Origin: Denitrobaculum tricleocarpae
GTDB taxonomy: Bacteria > Pseudomonadota > Alphaproteobacteria > Kiloniellales > Kiloniellaceae
Direction: 5' to 3'
Assembly: GCF_007004665.1 (NCBI RefSeq)
Contig: NZ_ML660052.1
Location: 62,001-126,000, forward strand
Length of the DNA: 64,000 nucleotides
This document shows positions 24,060-32,567 of this stretch, in pieces (within the stretch, counting starts at the first letter, position 1; the number at the start of each line of letters is the position of its first letter). A model generated the notes under the pieces. That model was not told the DNA's origin. It saw only the letters and a list, made by a program, of their open reading frames with translations, and did not search any database. A program made the translations under genes and the position numbers.

Positions 24060-25613
24060 ATGAAAAGCACGAGTCATAACGGGATGAAGCACCCAGTCCA
24101 TCACGCACGCGTCACGCCGGAAAAAATCGCCTATCAGATGGCGGGTTCGAAGGAGTCGATCACCTTTGCCGAGCTCGATGCCCGCTCGAACCAGGGCGCT
24201 CATGCCTTGCGTGCGCTGGGCGTGCAGGCCGGCGACCACATCGCCTTTCTGATGGAAAACTGCCTCGCCTTCATGGAGATCTGCTGGGCGGCGCAAAGAT
24301 CGGGCGTCGTCTTTACGCCGATCAGCCGGTATCTGCAGCCTGAGGAAGCCGCTTACATCGTGGCCGACTGCGGTGCCAAGGTCTTCATCACTTCGCAGCG
24401 CTATGCGGAGGTGGGACAGAAGATCCGCGACATTGCGGGGCGCGATCTTAAGTATCTGATGATCGGGGCGAGGACGGAGGGCTTCGAGGATTGGAGCGCC
24501 CTGAGCGCATCCAGGCCGGAGCAGCCACTGGCCGAGCAGACCGCCGGCGCGACCATGCTTTATTCCTCGGGCACGACCGGACGCCCGAAGGGCATTCTCA
24601 AGCGCACGCAGTCGACGGCGATCGATGCGCTCAGTCCGGTTTTTCTGAAGCTGCTGGGCGAGATCGCCGAGGTCGACGAGGCGACGGTCTACCTCTCCCC
24701 CACGCCGCTCTATCACTCCGCGCCCATCGGGGCCGCCATGGTTGCCGCCGGGCTGGGGGCGACCACCATCATCATGGAGCGCTTCGACGAAGAGGCCTAT
24801 CTCCAGGCCATCGAGACACACAAGGTCACCCATACCCAGGTGGTGCCGACCATGTTCGTGCGCCTGCTGAAGATGCCGGAGGACGTCCGCCTTCGTTATG
24901 ACTGCAGCAGTCTGCTCTGCGCGCTGCATGTCGCTGCACCCTGTCCGGTCGATATCAAACACAGGATGATCGATTGGTGGGGCCCGATCCTGCTGGAGTA
25001 TTACGCAGGAACCGAAGGGAACGGCGTGACGGCGACGACAACGCCGCAGTGGCTCGATCACGTCGGGTCCGTGGGGCGCGCACTCGTCGGCTCGCTGCGT
25101 ATTCTCGACGAAGAGGGGACTGAGCTTCCGCGCGGCGAGGTGGGCAACGTCTACTTCGACAGCGGTCTGAAGTTCGCCTATCACAACGACCCGGAAAAAA
25201 CCGCCGAGGCCTACACCAAGGAGGGCTGGTCGACGCTGGGCGATATCGGCTGGCTGGACGAGGACGGATTTCTCTACCTCACCGACCGAAAGTCCTACAC
25301 CATCATAACCGGCGGTGTGAACGTCTATCCGCAGGAGACCGAGGATCTGATGGTCAGCCATCCGGCTGTGGCGGACGTCGCGGTTTTCGGCGTGCCCAAC
25401 GAAGAACTCGGCGAGGAAGTCAAGGCGGTGGTCAGGCCGGTGGATTTTGAGGCCACCGGCCCGGAACTGGAGGCCGAGCTCATTGCCTACTGCCGTGCAA
25501 AACTCTCGGTGATCAAGACACCCAAGAGCGTCGACTTCCGCCGCGAACTTCCCCGCACCGCCACGGGCAAGCTGATCAAACGCCACCTGAAGGCGGAGTA
25601 CTGGCCGTCCTAA
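24060..25613 (+). CDS. AMP-forming acyl-CoA synthetase/ligase
   Basis: About 517 aa ANL-superfamily enzyme that activates a carboxylic acid to an acyl-adenylate and then a CoA thioester. Motifs: MLYSSGTTGRPKGI (P-loop, about residues 170-183), YAGTEGNG (A5), GWSTLGDIGWLDEDGFLYLTDR (A7/A8) and the catalytic Lys near the C-terminus (PRTATGKLIKRHL). Substrate unknown: fatty, aryl or short-chain acids are all possible. The ATG at 24060 and another at 24084 are both possible starts. It is divergent from the dapA paralogue and convergent with a LysR gene. Confidence 0.88.
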   Translation: MKSTSHNGMKHPVHHARVTPEKIAYQMAGSKESITFAELDARSNQGAHALRALGVQAGDHIAFLMENCLAFMEICWAAQRSGVVFTPISRYLQPEEAAYIVADCGAKVFITSQRYAEVGQKIRDIAGRDLKYLMIGARTEGFEDWSALSASRPEQPLAEQTAGATMLYSSGTTGRPKGILKRTQSTAIDALSPVFLKLLGEIAEVDEATVYLSPTPLYHSAPIGAAMVAAGLGATTIIMERFDEEAYLQAIETHKVTHTQVVPTMFVRLLKMPEDVRLRYDCSSLLCALHVAAPCPVDIKHRMIDWWGPILLEYYAGTEGNGVTATTTPQWLDHVGSVGRALVGSLRILDEEGTELPRGEVGNVYFDSGLKFAYHNDPEKTAEAYTKEGWSTLGDIGWLDEDGFLYLTDRKSYTIITGGVNVYPQETEDLMVSHPAVADVAVFGVPNEELGEEVKAVVRPVDFEATGPELEAELIAYCRAKLSVIKTPKSVDFRRELPRTATGKLIKRHLKAEYWPS

Positions 25614-25619
25614 AGCGGA

Positions 25620-26507
25620 TTAATCGTCGAGCCGCGCCTTGATCAGGCCGGAACCGCCAAGGTGATCAAGGACCGCGCGCACGCGTGCGGTGCTGCGCAG
25701 ATCGGGATGTGTCAGGAGCCAGAGATCGACGGCGACTTCGTTTACATGGGCGCCGAGTCGCTCCAGACCCTCGTCCGGTTCCGCCAGATAGGTGGGCAGG
25801 ACGCTCAAACCCATCCCCGCGCGAACCGCCGCGTAAAGTCCGAGCACGCTGTCCATGGTGCAGACACAGGCTTGGTCATATCCCCGTTTTTTCATCCAGG
25901 CCTGCAGTTGGCTATATGCCATCGACGGACTTGGACCGAGCCAGGGCAACGACTGTAACTGTTTCTTATCCCTTTTGCCCGCATCGAAGCCCCGCTGGGC
26001 ATAGATCGCTTGCCTGATCACGCCCAGTTTGCGCCCGATCAGATGCGGATCCGGTGTTGATACAGGCCGGATCGCAATGTCCGCTTCGCGGAGCGAAAGG
26101 TTGGAAATCTCATTTGAAACGATGAACTCAAGTGTGACTCCAGGTTCCGACTGCCTTAACCGGGCGATTTCCGGAGCGAGCAACGCAAACATAAGACTGT
26201 CGGTCGTCGCGACGCGCACCAGGCCTGTCGGCCTGAGATCGCGGCCGGCCATGCGCCGCTCCGTTTCATTTGTCAGCTCGGCGATCCGGCGGGCAACGGC
26301 CACGACTTCTTCGCCGGCGGCGGTCGGCCGATAACCGCTCCGGAACCGCTCGAACAGACGCACGCCAAGCTTTTCTTCGACAGCGTTAATCCTTCGAAAC
26401 ATCGTGGGGTGGCTCGAACCTGCCTGCTGTGCGGCTTTGGAAAGTGACCCGGCGTCCGCGATCTGAAGGGCGACCCTGTAGTCGTTCCAGTCAAGTTTGT
26501 TGTTCAT
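25620..26507 (-). CDS. LysR-family transcriptional regulator
   Basis: A 295 aa regulator with the standard N-terminal winged HTH (YRVALQIADAGSLSKAAQQAGSSHPTMFRRINAVEEKLGVRLFERF) and a C-terminal periplasmic-binding-like effector domain. The HTH resembles the group that controls quinone reductases and drug-response genes. It is transcribed away from the NAD(P)H oxidoreductase gene; the 93 bp between them is AT-rich and should hold the regulator's target. The inducing ligand is unknown. Confidence 0.92.
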   Translation of the reverse strand: MNNKLDWNDYRVALQIADAGSLSKAAQQAGSSHPTMFRRINAVEEKLGVRLFERFRSGYRPTAAGEEVVAVARRIAELTNETERRMAGRDLRPTGLVRVATTDSLMFALLAPEIARLRQSEPGVTLEFIVSNEISNLSLREADIAIRPVSTPDPHLIGRKLGVIRQAIYAQRGFDAGKRDKKQLQSLPWLGPSPSMAYSQLQAWMKKRGYDQACVCTMDSVLGLYAAVRAGMGLSVLPTYLAEPDEGLERLGAHVNEVAVDLWLLTHPDLRSTARVRAVLDHLGGSGLIKARLDD

Positions 26508-26600
26508 TTATGAAATATCGCTTTGCAAATTCATCAAATTTTTTATCAGGAATGAACATAGTAGGATAGTGCCAACAAGAACACACGAAGGATAATCCCC

Positions 26601-27329
26601 ATGCACGCGCATATCGTTCATGCCCATCCGGAGCCGACGTCCTACAACGGCGCATTGACAAGAGCTGCCCGGGAATCCCTGTCGGATCGCGGCTGCAGCG
26701 TGACGGTCAGCGATCTGCATCAAATGGATTTCGACCCGGTCGAACGGGAGGTGCACTATGCGGAACGCTTCGATGGGAACGCTTTCGCGGCATTGGCCGA
26801 GCAGCGCCATGCCTGGGAAAAGGGGACACTGTCGAAAGAGGTGCAAGACGAAATCGGCAAGCTCCAACGGGCGGACTTGGTTATCCTGCAATTCCCTTTG
26901 TGGTGGCATGGACCGCCAGCGATTCTGAAGGGCTGGATGGACCGGGTGTTCGTAAATGGTGGCCTCTACACCAGCCGGATGCGCTATGACACGGGCTACT
27001 TCAGGGGCAAACGCGCGCTGATCTCGGTTACGACAGGTGCGCCGCGCGACGCGTTCGGCCCCGGCAGTCGCGGCGGTGATTTCGACACCATGCTGTGGCC
27101 GCTTCAATACTCACTGCATTACATGGGTTTTTCGGTTCTGCCGCCTTTCGTTTCCTACGGTGTGCAGGGGCATGGCTACAGATATGAAGACGAAGAGAGC
27201 CTGCGCAGACGGCTCGGGCAAAACCTGTCCGACTGGCGCTCACACCTATCGGCTTTGGAGTGCGTTACGCCGATCGGATTCCCGGTTTGGGAAGATTGGG
27301 ACGACAAGGGAAGATCCATTCGCTCTTGA
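26601..27329 (+). CDS. NAD(P)H-dependent flavodoxin-fold quinone reductase
   Basis: A 242 aa FMN/FAD-dependent oxidoreductase of the MdaB/KefF/NQO type. The N-terminus HIVHAHPEPTSYNGALTR and the flavin contacts LVILQFPLWWHGPPAILKGWMDRVF and ISVTTGAP are diagnostic. It reduces quinones by two electrons in the cytosol and so limits redox cycling. Its position next to a divergent LysR gene suggests induction by quinones or electrophiles. The ATG at 26601 follows a modest AAGGAT site. Confidence 0.9.
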   Translation: MHAHIVHAHPEPTSYNGALTRAARESLSDRGCSVTVSDLHQMDFDPVEREVHYAERFDGNAFAALAEQRHAWEKGTLSKEVQDEIGKLQRADLVILQFPLWWHGPPAILKGWMDRVFVNGGLYTSRMRYDTGYFRGKRALISVTTGAPRDAFGPGSRGGDFDTMLWPLQYSLHYMGFSVLPPFVSYGVQGHGYRYEDEESLRRRLGQNLSDWRSHLSALECVTPIGFPVWEDWDDKGRSIRS

Positions 27330-27747
27330 AGCGTTAGCCGAGCTTCATCCCCGCCGCTGCCGTAAGCCGTTTTTCTTTCCTCCTCTTCTTCCCTCCGGGC
27401 GCGCTTTTCCTGCGCCGCCGTCCGCGACTCTCACGGCTCTTCCTGTGTTGTGCGAAGGTACAATTGCCCGCTCCAGAGGCCTTTCCTAGGATGTTTGCAA
27501 GCTGGCGTACTTGCAAAGCCCAGCCCGTCAACTTGCCGTTTATCGTGTTGGGTTTTGCGGGGCGTCAGTGATTGAAGAGCATGTTTGCAATGCTTTCGTT
27601 GGAAGACGGGAACGCAAGCTGCCGGGTACCTAAAAACGACACATCGTGTACGGCAGGTTCATGAGCTGCCGAGAAAAAATCGGTGGCAACGAACAGAGTT
27701 TTCATTCCAGAAAACTCATGTCGGCAACAAATTAGGGAGGAACCGGA
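27330..27747. other. Leader and promoter region of xoxF
   Basis: About 420 bases without a believable gene. The last part, with a GGGAGG ribosome site, is the xoxF leader. The left part is pyrimidine-rich. I could not define a promoter or a lanthanide-responsive site by eye. Confidence 0.5.
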
Positions 27748-29538
27748 GTGATAAGGACTCTCAAATATTCTGGTGTTGTCTTGGCAACGGCCTTGCTCGC
27801 GTCTGCAGCGGCCTCAGCCAGTGACGAGCTTTTGAAAATGCAGGACAACGCGGATGAATGGGTAATGCCGACCGGCAATTACGCCAACCACCGCTACAGC
27901 GAGCTCGATCAGATCAACCGGGACAACGTGGGCGACCTGAATGTTGCCTGGACATTCTCAACCGGCGTTCTGCGCGGCCATGAAGGCGGCCCGCTGATCA
28001 TCGGCGATGTCATGTACGTGCATACGCCCTTCCCGAACATCGTCTACGCGCTCGACCTGAATGACAGCGGGCGGATCATCTGGAAGTACGAGCCCAAGCA
28101 GGATCCCGATACGATCCCCGTGATGTGCTGTGACACCGTCAACCGCGGTGTGGCTTATGGTGATGGCAAGATTATCCTGCACCAGGCCGATACCACGGTC
28201 GTTGCGCTCAATGCCGAAACAGGCGCCGTGGAGTGGAAAGTCGCGAACGGCGACCCCAAGGTCGGTGAAACCGGCACCTCCGCACCCATGGTCGTCAAAG
28301 ACAAGGTGATGATCGGGATCTCCGGCGGCGAATTCGGCGTCCGGGGCAGCATGACGGCATACAATCTGGCCGATGGCTCGCGGGCCTGGCGCGCCTACTC
28401 CATGGGACCCGACTCCGATATCCTGGTCGATCCGGAAAAGACCACCCATCTGGGTGAGCCGGTCGGCAAGGACTCGGGCATGAACACCTGGGAAGGCGAC
28501 CAGTGGAAAATCGGTGGGGGAACCACTTGGGGCTGGTATGCCTACGATCCTGAGCTGGATCTCATCTACTACGGTACCGGCAACCCCAGCACCTGGAACC
28601 CGTCTCAGCGTCCTGGTGATAACCGCTGGTCCATGGCCATCTTCGCCCGCAATCCGGACACCGGCATGGCCAAGTGGGTCTATCAGATGACGCCGCATGA
28701 CGAGTGGGATTTCGACGGCGTGAACGAGATGATCCTCTCGGATCAGGAAGTCGGCGGCGAGATGCGCAAGCTGCTGGTGCACTTCGACCGGAACGGCTTC
28801 GGCTATTCCATGGACCGTGAAACCGGTCAGCTTCTGATCGCGGAAAAATTTGACCCGGTGGTCAACTGGGCGACCCATGTCGACCTGAAGACCGGACGTC
28901 CGCAGGTCGTCTCCAAGTACTCCACGGCGCAGAATGGCGAAGACGTCAACACGACGGGTATTTGCCCTGCAGCGCTTGGAACCAAGGATCAGCAGCCGGC
29001 GGCCTTCTCGCCGAAGTCCGGCCTGCACTACGTGCCGACCAACCATGTCTGCATGGACTATGAGCCCTTCCGGGTGTCCTACACGGCCGGTCAGCCCTAC
29101 GTCGGTGCAACGCTTTCCATGTATCCTCCGGAAGGCAGCGACCACATGGGTAACTTCATTGCCTGGGATGCGACCAAAGGCGAAATCGTCTGGTCCAACA
29201 AGGAGAAGTTCTCGGTCTGGTCGGGTGCTCTGGCAACGGCTGGCGACGTGGTCTTCTACGGCACGCTGGAAGGCTTCCTGAAGGCGGTCGATGCCAAGAC
29301 GGGTGAAGAACTCTACAAGTTCAAAACACCTTCGGGCATCATCGGTAACGTCACCACCTACGTGCATGGCGGCAAACAATATATCGCCGTGCTGTCGGGT
29401 GTCGGCGGCTGGGCTGGTATCGGTCTGGCGGCGGGTCTGACCGATCCGAATGCCGGTCTGGGGGCCGTGGGCGGTTATGCAGCCCTGAGCGACTATACGG
29501 CGCTTGGCGGACAACTGACCGTGTTCGCCGTGGACTGA
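27748..29538 (+). CDS. xoxF: Lanthanide-dependent PQQ methanol dehydrogenase XoxF
   Basis: Periplasmic quinoprotein, 596 aa, that oxidises methanol (and often formaldehyde or ethanol) and passes electrons to cytochrome c. A signal peptide ends near residue 25. The disulfide-forming Cys127-Cys128 (PVMCCDT) stacks on PQQ. The metal ligands are Glu195 (GGEFG), Asn279 (TGNPS), the catalytic Asp321 and the extra Asp323 in [11 protein letters not shown]. That second Asp, Ala in calcium-type MxaF, marks lanthanide-dependent enzymes. Tryptophan-docking repeats of the eight-bladed propeller are visible throughout. The start is GTG after GGGAGG. A strong terminator follows before xoxG. XoxF5-type is my best clade call. 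Confidence 0.96.
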   Translation: MIRTLKYSGVVLATALLASAAASASDELLKMQDNADEWVMPTGNYANHRYSELDQINRDNVGDLNVAWTFSTGVLRGHEGGPLIIGDVMYVHTPFPNIVYALDLNDSGRIIWKYEPKQDPDTIPVMCCDTVNRGVAYGDGKIILHQADTTVVALNAETGAVEWKVANGDPKVGETGTSAPMVVKDKVMIGISGGEFGVRGSMTAYNLADGSRAWRAYSMGPDSDILVDPEKTTHLGEPVGKDSGMNTWEGDQWKIGGGTTWGWYAYDPELDLIYYGTGNPSTWNPSQRPGDNRWSMAIFARNPDTGMAKWVYQMTPHDEWDFDGVNEMILSDQEVGGEMRKLLVHFDRNGFGYSMDRETGQLLIAEKFDPVVNWATHVDLKTGRPQVVSKYSTAQNGEDVNTTGICPAALGTKDQQPAAFSPKSGLHYVPTNHVCMDYEPFRVSYTAGQPYVGATLSMYPPEGSDHMGNFIAWDATKGEIVWSNKEKFSVWSGALATAGDVVFYGTLEGFLKAVDAKTGEELYKFKTPSGIIGNVTTYVHGGKQYIAVLSGVGGWAGIGLAAGLTDPNAGLGAVGGYAALSDYTALGGQLTVFAVD

Positions 29539-29558
29539 GCCGAGGCTTAATCCCTGTT

Positions 29559-29603
29559 GCCCGCTATTGCGCTGTCTCCATCGTAATAGCGGGCATTTTT
29601 TTT
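29559..29603 (+). terminator. Strong intrinsic terminator after xoxF
   Basis: A 10 bp perfect stem GCCCGCTATT/AATAGCGGGC with a 16 nt loop is followed by A and eight T. It separates xoxF from xoxG, so the dehydrogenase can be expressed far above its accessory genes. Confidence 0.92.
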
Positions 29604-29674
29604 CAGGCCCTCTTGTCGAAAACTTTAGCGACACATGACCCTTGATCTCACCTGAGCCAGCATAAGGAAACGAG

Positions 29675-30196
29675 ATGAAACTTCGCCAGCCCTGGACTTT
29701 GATGTTTGTTCTGCCGCTGCTTTCCTGGAGCGTGGCCACTCATTCCGGCGAGGCCCAATCCAGCGAAATTGCCAGCTCCGAAGACGGCAAGTATTTCGAC
29801 AAGGATGACAATCCCATCTACAAGATCGATGAAGACGGGACGGTGGACTGGTTCACCTACAGCGGTTTCCGGCGTTATCATTCCGAATGCCATGTCTGTC
29901 ACGGTCCCGATGCCCTGGGCAGCTCTTTCGCGCCCGGTCTGACCGAATCGCTGAAAACCATGGATTACGAGGGCTTCATGGAGGTGGTGATCAATGGCCG
30001 CGAAAAGATCGGCGCCTCCGAAAACAGCAAGATGCCCTCATTCGGCCTGAACCGGAACGTCATCTGTTATCTCGATGATATTTACGTCTACGTGAAGGCC
30101 CGTTCCGACGACGCGTTGCCCCGTGGCCGTCCGAAGAAAAGGGAAGCTAAGACGGATGCAACCCGTGAATACGAGAACTCCTGCCTTGAAGACTAG
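29675..30196 (+). CDS. xoxG: Methanol-metabolism c-type cytochrome XoxG
   Basis: Periplasmic monohaem cytochrome, 173 aa, the physiological electron acceptor of XoxF. Signal peptide at the N-terminus; haem motif CHVCH at residues 72-76; likely axial Met120 (SKMPSFG). Two further cysteines, C131 and C170, fit the four-cysteine cytochrome family of methanol metabolism. Its 3' end overlaps the xoxJ start region by about 40 bp in another frame. Good AAGGAAACGAG leader before the ATG. Confidence 0.93.
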   Translation: MKLRQPWTLMFVLPLLSWSVATHSGEAQSSEIASSEDGKYFDKDDNPIYKIDEDGTVDWFTYSGFRRYHSECHVCHGPDALGSSFAPGLTESLKTMDYEGFMEVVINGREKIGASENSKMPSFGLNRNVICYLDDIYVYVKARSDDALPRGRPKKREAKTDATREYENSCLED

Positions 30197-31034
30197 CGCG
30201 TCCCTACACGCCTTTTCGCGTCTGCTGGGCCCGCTCCTGGTGGGGTTCGCGCTTTTCGCGCAAACACCGGCGCTGGCCCAGACCTCGGACCTGGTTGACC
30301 GGACCGCGCTCAGGGTCTGCGCCGATCCGGCAAATATGCCCTTCTCCAGCAAAGAGCAGACCGGCTACGAAAACAAGCTCGCCGGTCTGCTCGGCGAGAA
30401 GCTGGGTCTGCCGGTCACCTACACCTGGTTTCCGCAGGCGACGGGCTTCGTGCGCCGCACCCTGCGCCTGCGCAAGTGCGATGTCATCATGGGCTTCGCC
30501 CAGGGCCATGAACTGGTGCAGAACACCAATCACTATTTCCGCTCTACCTATGTTCTGCTGCACCGTTTCGATTCGGATCTGAAGGGCGTAGAGAACCTCG
30601 ACGATCCCAGGTTGGCGGGCAAGAAAATCGGCGTGATCGCCGGGACGCCGCCGGCCACGGTGATGGCCCTGAACGGTCTGATGGGCGATGCCAAGCCCTT
30701 CCATCTTGTGGTGGACCGCCGCGTCAAATCGCCTGCCGAGGATATCGTCACCGAGATTGCCGACGGCACGCTCGACGCCGGAGTGCTCTGGGGTCCCATG
30801 GGCGGTTACTACGCCAAGCAAAATGAGACCGCGATCACCGTCGTGCCCTTGACCCAGGAGACCAAAGGCCCGCGGATGAGCTATCGCATCACCATGGGCC
30901 TGCGGCCTCTGGAGCCGGACTGGAAGCATCAGCTCAACGACTTCATCAAGAACAACCAGGCTGAAATCGACAAGATCCTGGTGGACTTCGGTGTTCCGCT
31001 GCTCGACGAAAACGATCAGCTGATCAAGCGCTGA
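30156..31034 (+). CDS. xoxJ: Quinoprotein-associated periplasmic binding protein XoxJ
   Basis: About 292 aa, a family 3 solute-binding-protein fold with a signal peptide (PLLVGFALFAQTPALAQ). It opens LRVCADPANMPFSS, with C, D and P typical of the MxaJ/XoxJ group, and contains RKCDVIMGF, a second Cys. XoxJ is thought to help assemble or activate XoxF rather than to transport anything. The ATG at 30156 overlaps the xoxG end; a start further upstream would lie in an unlikely Arg/Lys-rich stretch. It is followed after 2 bp by the next gene. Confidence 0.9.
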   Translation: MQPVNTRTPALKTSASLHAFSRLLGPLLVGFALFAQTPALAQTSDLVDRTALRVCADPANMPFSSKEQTGYENKLAGLLGEKLGLPVTYTWFPQATGFVRRTLRLRKCDVIMGFAQGHELVQNTNHYFRSTYVLLHRFDSDLKGVENLDDPRLAGKKIGVIAGTPPATVMALNGLMGDAKPFHLVVDRRVKSPAEDIVTEIADGTLDAGVLWGPMGGYYAKQNETAITVVPLTQETKGPRMSYRITMGLRPLEPDWKHQLNDFIKNNQAEIDKILVDFGVPLLDENDQLIKR

Positions 31035-31036
31035 TC

Positions 31037-31627
31037 ATGGCGGGTTCTGCGTCCTGCGCCCAGCTTCAGCGCGGGTTCCGTTTCGCGCTTTTCGTCCTTG
31101 GAACAGTTGCGGTCTTCGCCGCCGGTAGCGCGCGCGCCCAGGCGGTCGCGGAGCCGGAAGGCTACCGAATGAAAGCCTTCCGTGCGCCGGTGCCCGAGAG
31201 CCTGACCGGGGCCAGGACCGTTCAGACTAAAGAGGCCATGGATCTGCATGGGGCGGGCGAGGTCGTCTTTATCGATGTGCTTCCGCGGCCGCCCAGGCCC
31301 GCCAGGCTGGCGGATGACGTGGTCTGGCGTCCGAGACAGCGCGACAACATTCCCGGCTCGGTCTGGTTGCCCAACGTCGGTTTCGGCGCGCTCAACCCCG
31401 AGATCGAAAGCTACTTTCAGGAAAACCTGGCCCGGCTGACCAAGGGCGATAAGGAGGCGGGTATCCTGATCTACTGCCTGGCCGACTGCTGGATGTCCTG
31501 GAATGCCGCCAAGCGCGCGCTGACCTATGGCTACAGCCAGGTATACTGGTACCCGCAAGGCACCGACGGCTGGACCGGCGCCGGCGGCAAGCTAGAAGCC
31601 TCCGAACCCGTCCCCATGGCCGAGTAG
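31037..31627 (+). CDS. PQQ-dependent catabolism-associated CxxxCW rhodanese-like protein
   Basis: A 196 aa exported protein with a signal peptide (ALFVLGTVAVFAAGSARAQA) and a rhodanese-like fold: VVFIDVLPRPPRP, PGSVWLPNVGFG and the diagnostic YCLADCWMSWNAAKRA. The family is named for its conserved CW motif and occurs beside quinoprotein dehydrogenases, where its role is unknown. Here two cysteines (CLADC) precede the Trp. It lies 2 bp behind xoxJ. The last codons fall within the left diverged repeat described separately. Confidence 0.9.
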   Translation: MAGSASCAQLQRGFRFALFVLGTVAVFAAGSARAQAVAEPEGYRMKAFRAPVPESLTGARTVQTKEAMDLHGAGEVVFIDVLPRPPRPARLADDVVWRPRQRDNIPGSVWLPNVGFGALNPEIESYFQENLARLTKGDKEAGILIYCLADCWMSWNAAKRALTYGYSQVYWYPQGTDGWTGAGGKLEASEPVPMAE

Positions 31628-31746
31628 TCGCCTCAGAAAGTCATCGGAAAAATCAGATGCCTCAAGCGTCGGCGTTACAATTGGCCCTTTGAGCAACATC
31701 AATCTCCCGAATGAGCAGTTTTGTCTGCTTTTCAAACGAAATCTGA
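31602..31746. repeat. Diverged repeat, left copy
   Basis: A region of about 145 bases similar to 34724-34872 (by eye about two thirds identical). Shared stretches include CGAACCCG(T/C)CCCCATGG at the start and, further on, CCTTTG(A/G)GCAACA and GAGCAG. The minus strand could encode a short peptide end in both copies (VAQRA and VAQRI). Confidence 0.55.
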
Positions 31747-31753
31747 GCCGTCT

Positions 31754-31770
31754 CGTCAGGTTCCCGTCAG
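31754..31770 (+). promoter_or_regulatory. Direct-repeat box for the OmpR-type regulator, copy 1
   Basis: CGTCAG at 31754 and again at 31765, exactly 11 bp apart, with GTTCC between. OmpR/PhoB regulators bind such tandem half-sites. The box lies upstream of the regulator gene, and the same box occurs behind the kinase gene, so it is probably the autoregulatory site. Confidence 0.6.
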
Positions 31771-31889
31771 GCTTCTGGGCGATAGTTCCGTTGTGAGGGT
31801 GCAGTTGTGATTGGTGCTGTACATGGGCGCTGCCACCAGTAACCTGCAGGGCACCCGCCGTGTGCGCCACCTGAGGGAAGATCGAGAAC

Positions 31890-32567
31890 ATGCGCGTCCT
31901 GTTGGTAGAGGATCACCCGCCGCTTGCTGAAGCCGTACGGGATGCTCTGCACCGCTCGGGTTTCGTCGTCGATCATGCGGGCACGGCGCAGGAGGCGGAT
32001 GAGATGGCAGCTCTGGCTGATTACGCGCTCGTCCTGCTCGATCTCGGCCTTCCCGACGGCGACGGGCTGCGCCTGCTTCCAACGCTAAGCGACGGCGGGC
32101 GGGTGCCAATTATCGTGCTGACGGCGCGCAGCCGCCTCTCTGACCGTCTTGCAGGGCTCGACACGGGGGCGGACGACTACGTTGTGAAGCCGGTGGAAAT
32201 GCCCGAGCTCGTCGCACGCTGCCGAGCCGTGCTCCGCCGGCCGGGCGATCGCTCCAGCACGACGCTGCAGATCGGGACGCTGGCGCTCGACACCACGGCG
32301 CGGAGCGCGAGCGTAAATGCTGTGCCGCTGCCGCTCGGTCGCCGGGAGTTGGGTGTCCTTGAGCATCTGATGCGGGCTGCCGGTCGGGTGGCGCCGCGGC
32401 GCTTGCTGGAAGAGGCAATCTACGGTTTTGACGATGAAGTCGGGCCGAATGCGCTCGAGGCGTCTGTCTCGCGGCTGCGTCGGGGTCTTGAAGCCGCCGG
32501 CTGCAAAATACCCATCGTGACCGTGCGCGGCGTGGGCTGGATGTTGCCAAGAGAGGACGAGCGGTGA
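31890..32567 (+). CDS. OmpR-family response regulator (QseB/TctD-like)
   Basis: A 225 aa two-component regulator. Receiver: acidic residues at 8-9, phospho-acceptor Asp51 (LLDLGLPDGDGL), Lys near 101 (DYVVKPVEM). DNA-binding winged helix: LGRRELGVLEHLMRAAGRVAPRRLLEEAIY ... RRGLEAAGCKIPIVTVRGVGWML. It overlaps the kinase gene by 4 bp. The order regulator-kinase-BOF protein resembles E. coli qseBC-ygiW. The ATG at 31890 follows GGGAAGATCGAGAAC, a weak site. Confidence 0.92.
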   Translation: MRVLLVEDHPPLAEAVRDALHRSGFVVDHAGTAQEADEMAALADYALVLLDLGLPDGDGLRLLPTLSDGGRVPIIVLTARSRLSDRLAGLDTGADDYVVKPVEMPELVARCRAVLRRPGDRSSTTLQIGTLALDTTARSASVNAVPLPLGRRELGVLEHLMRAAGRVAPRRLLEEAIYGFDDEVGPNALEASVSRLRRGLEAAGCKIPIVTVRGVGWMLPREDER

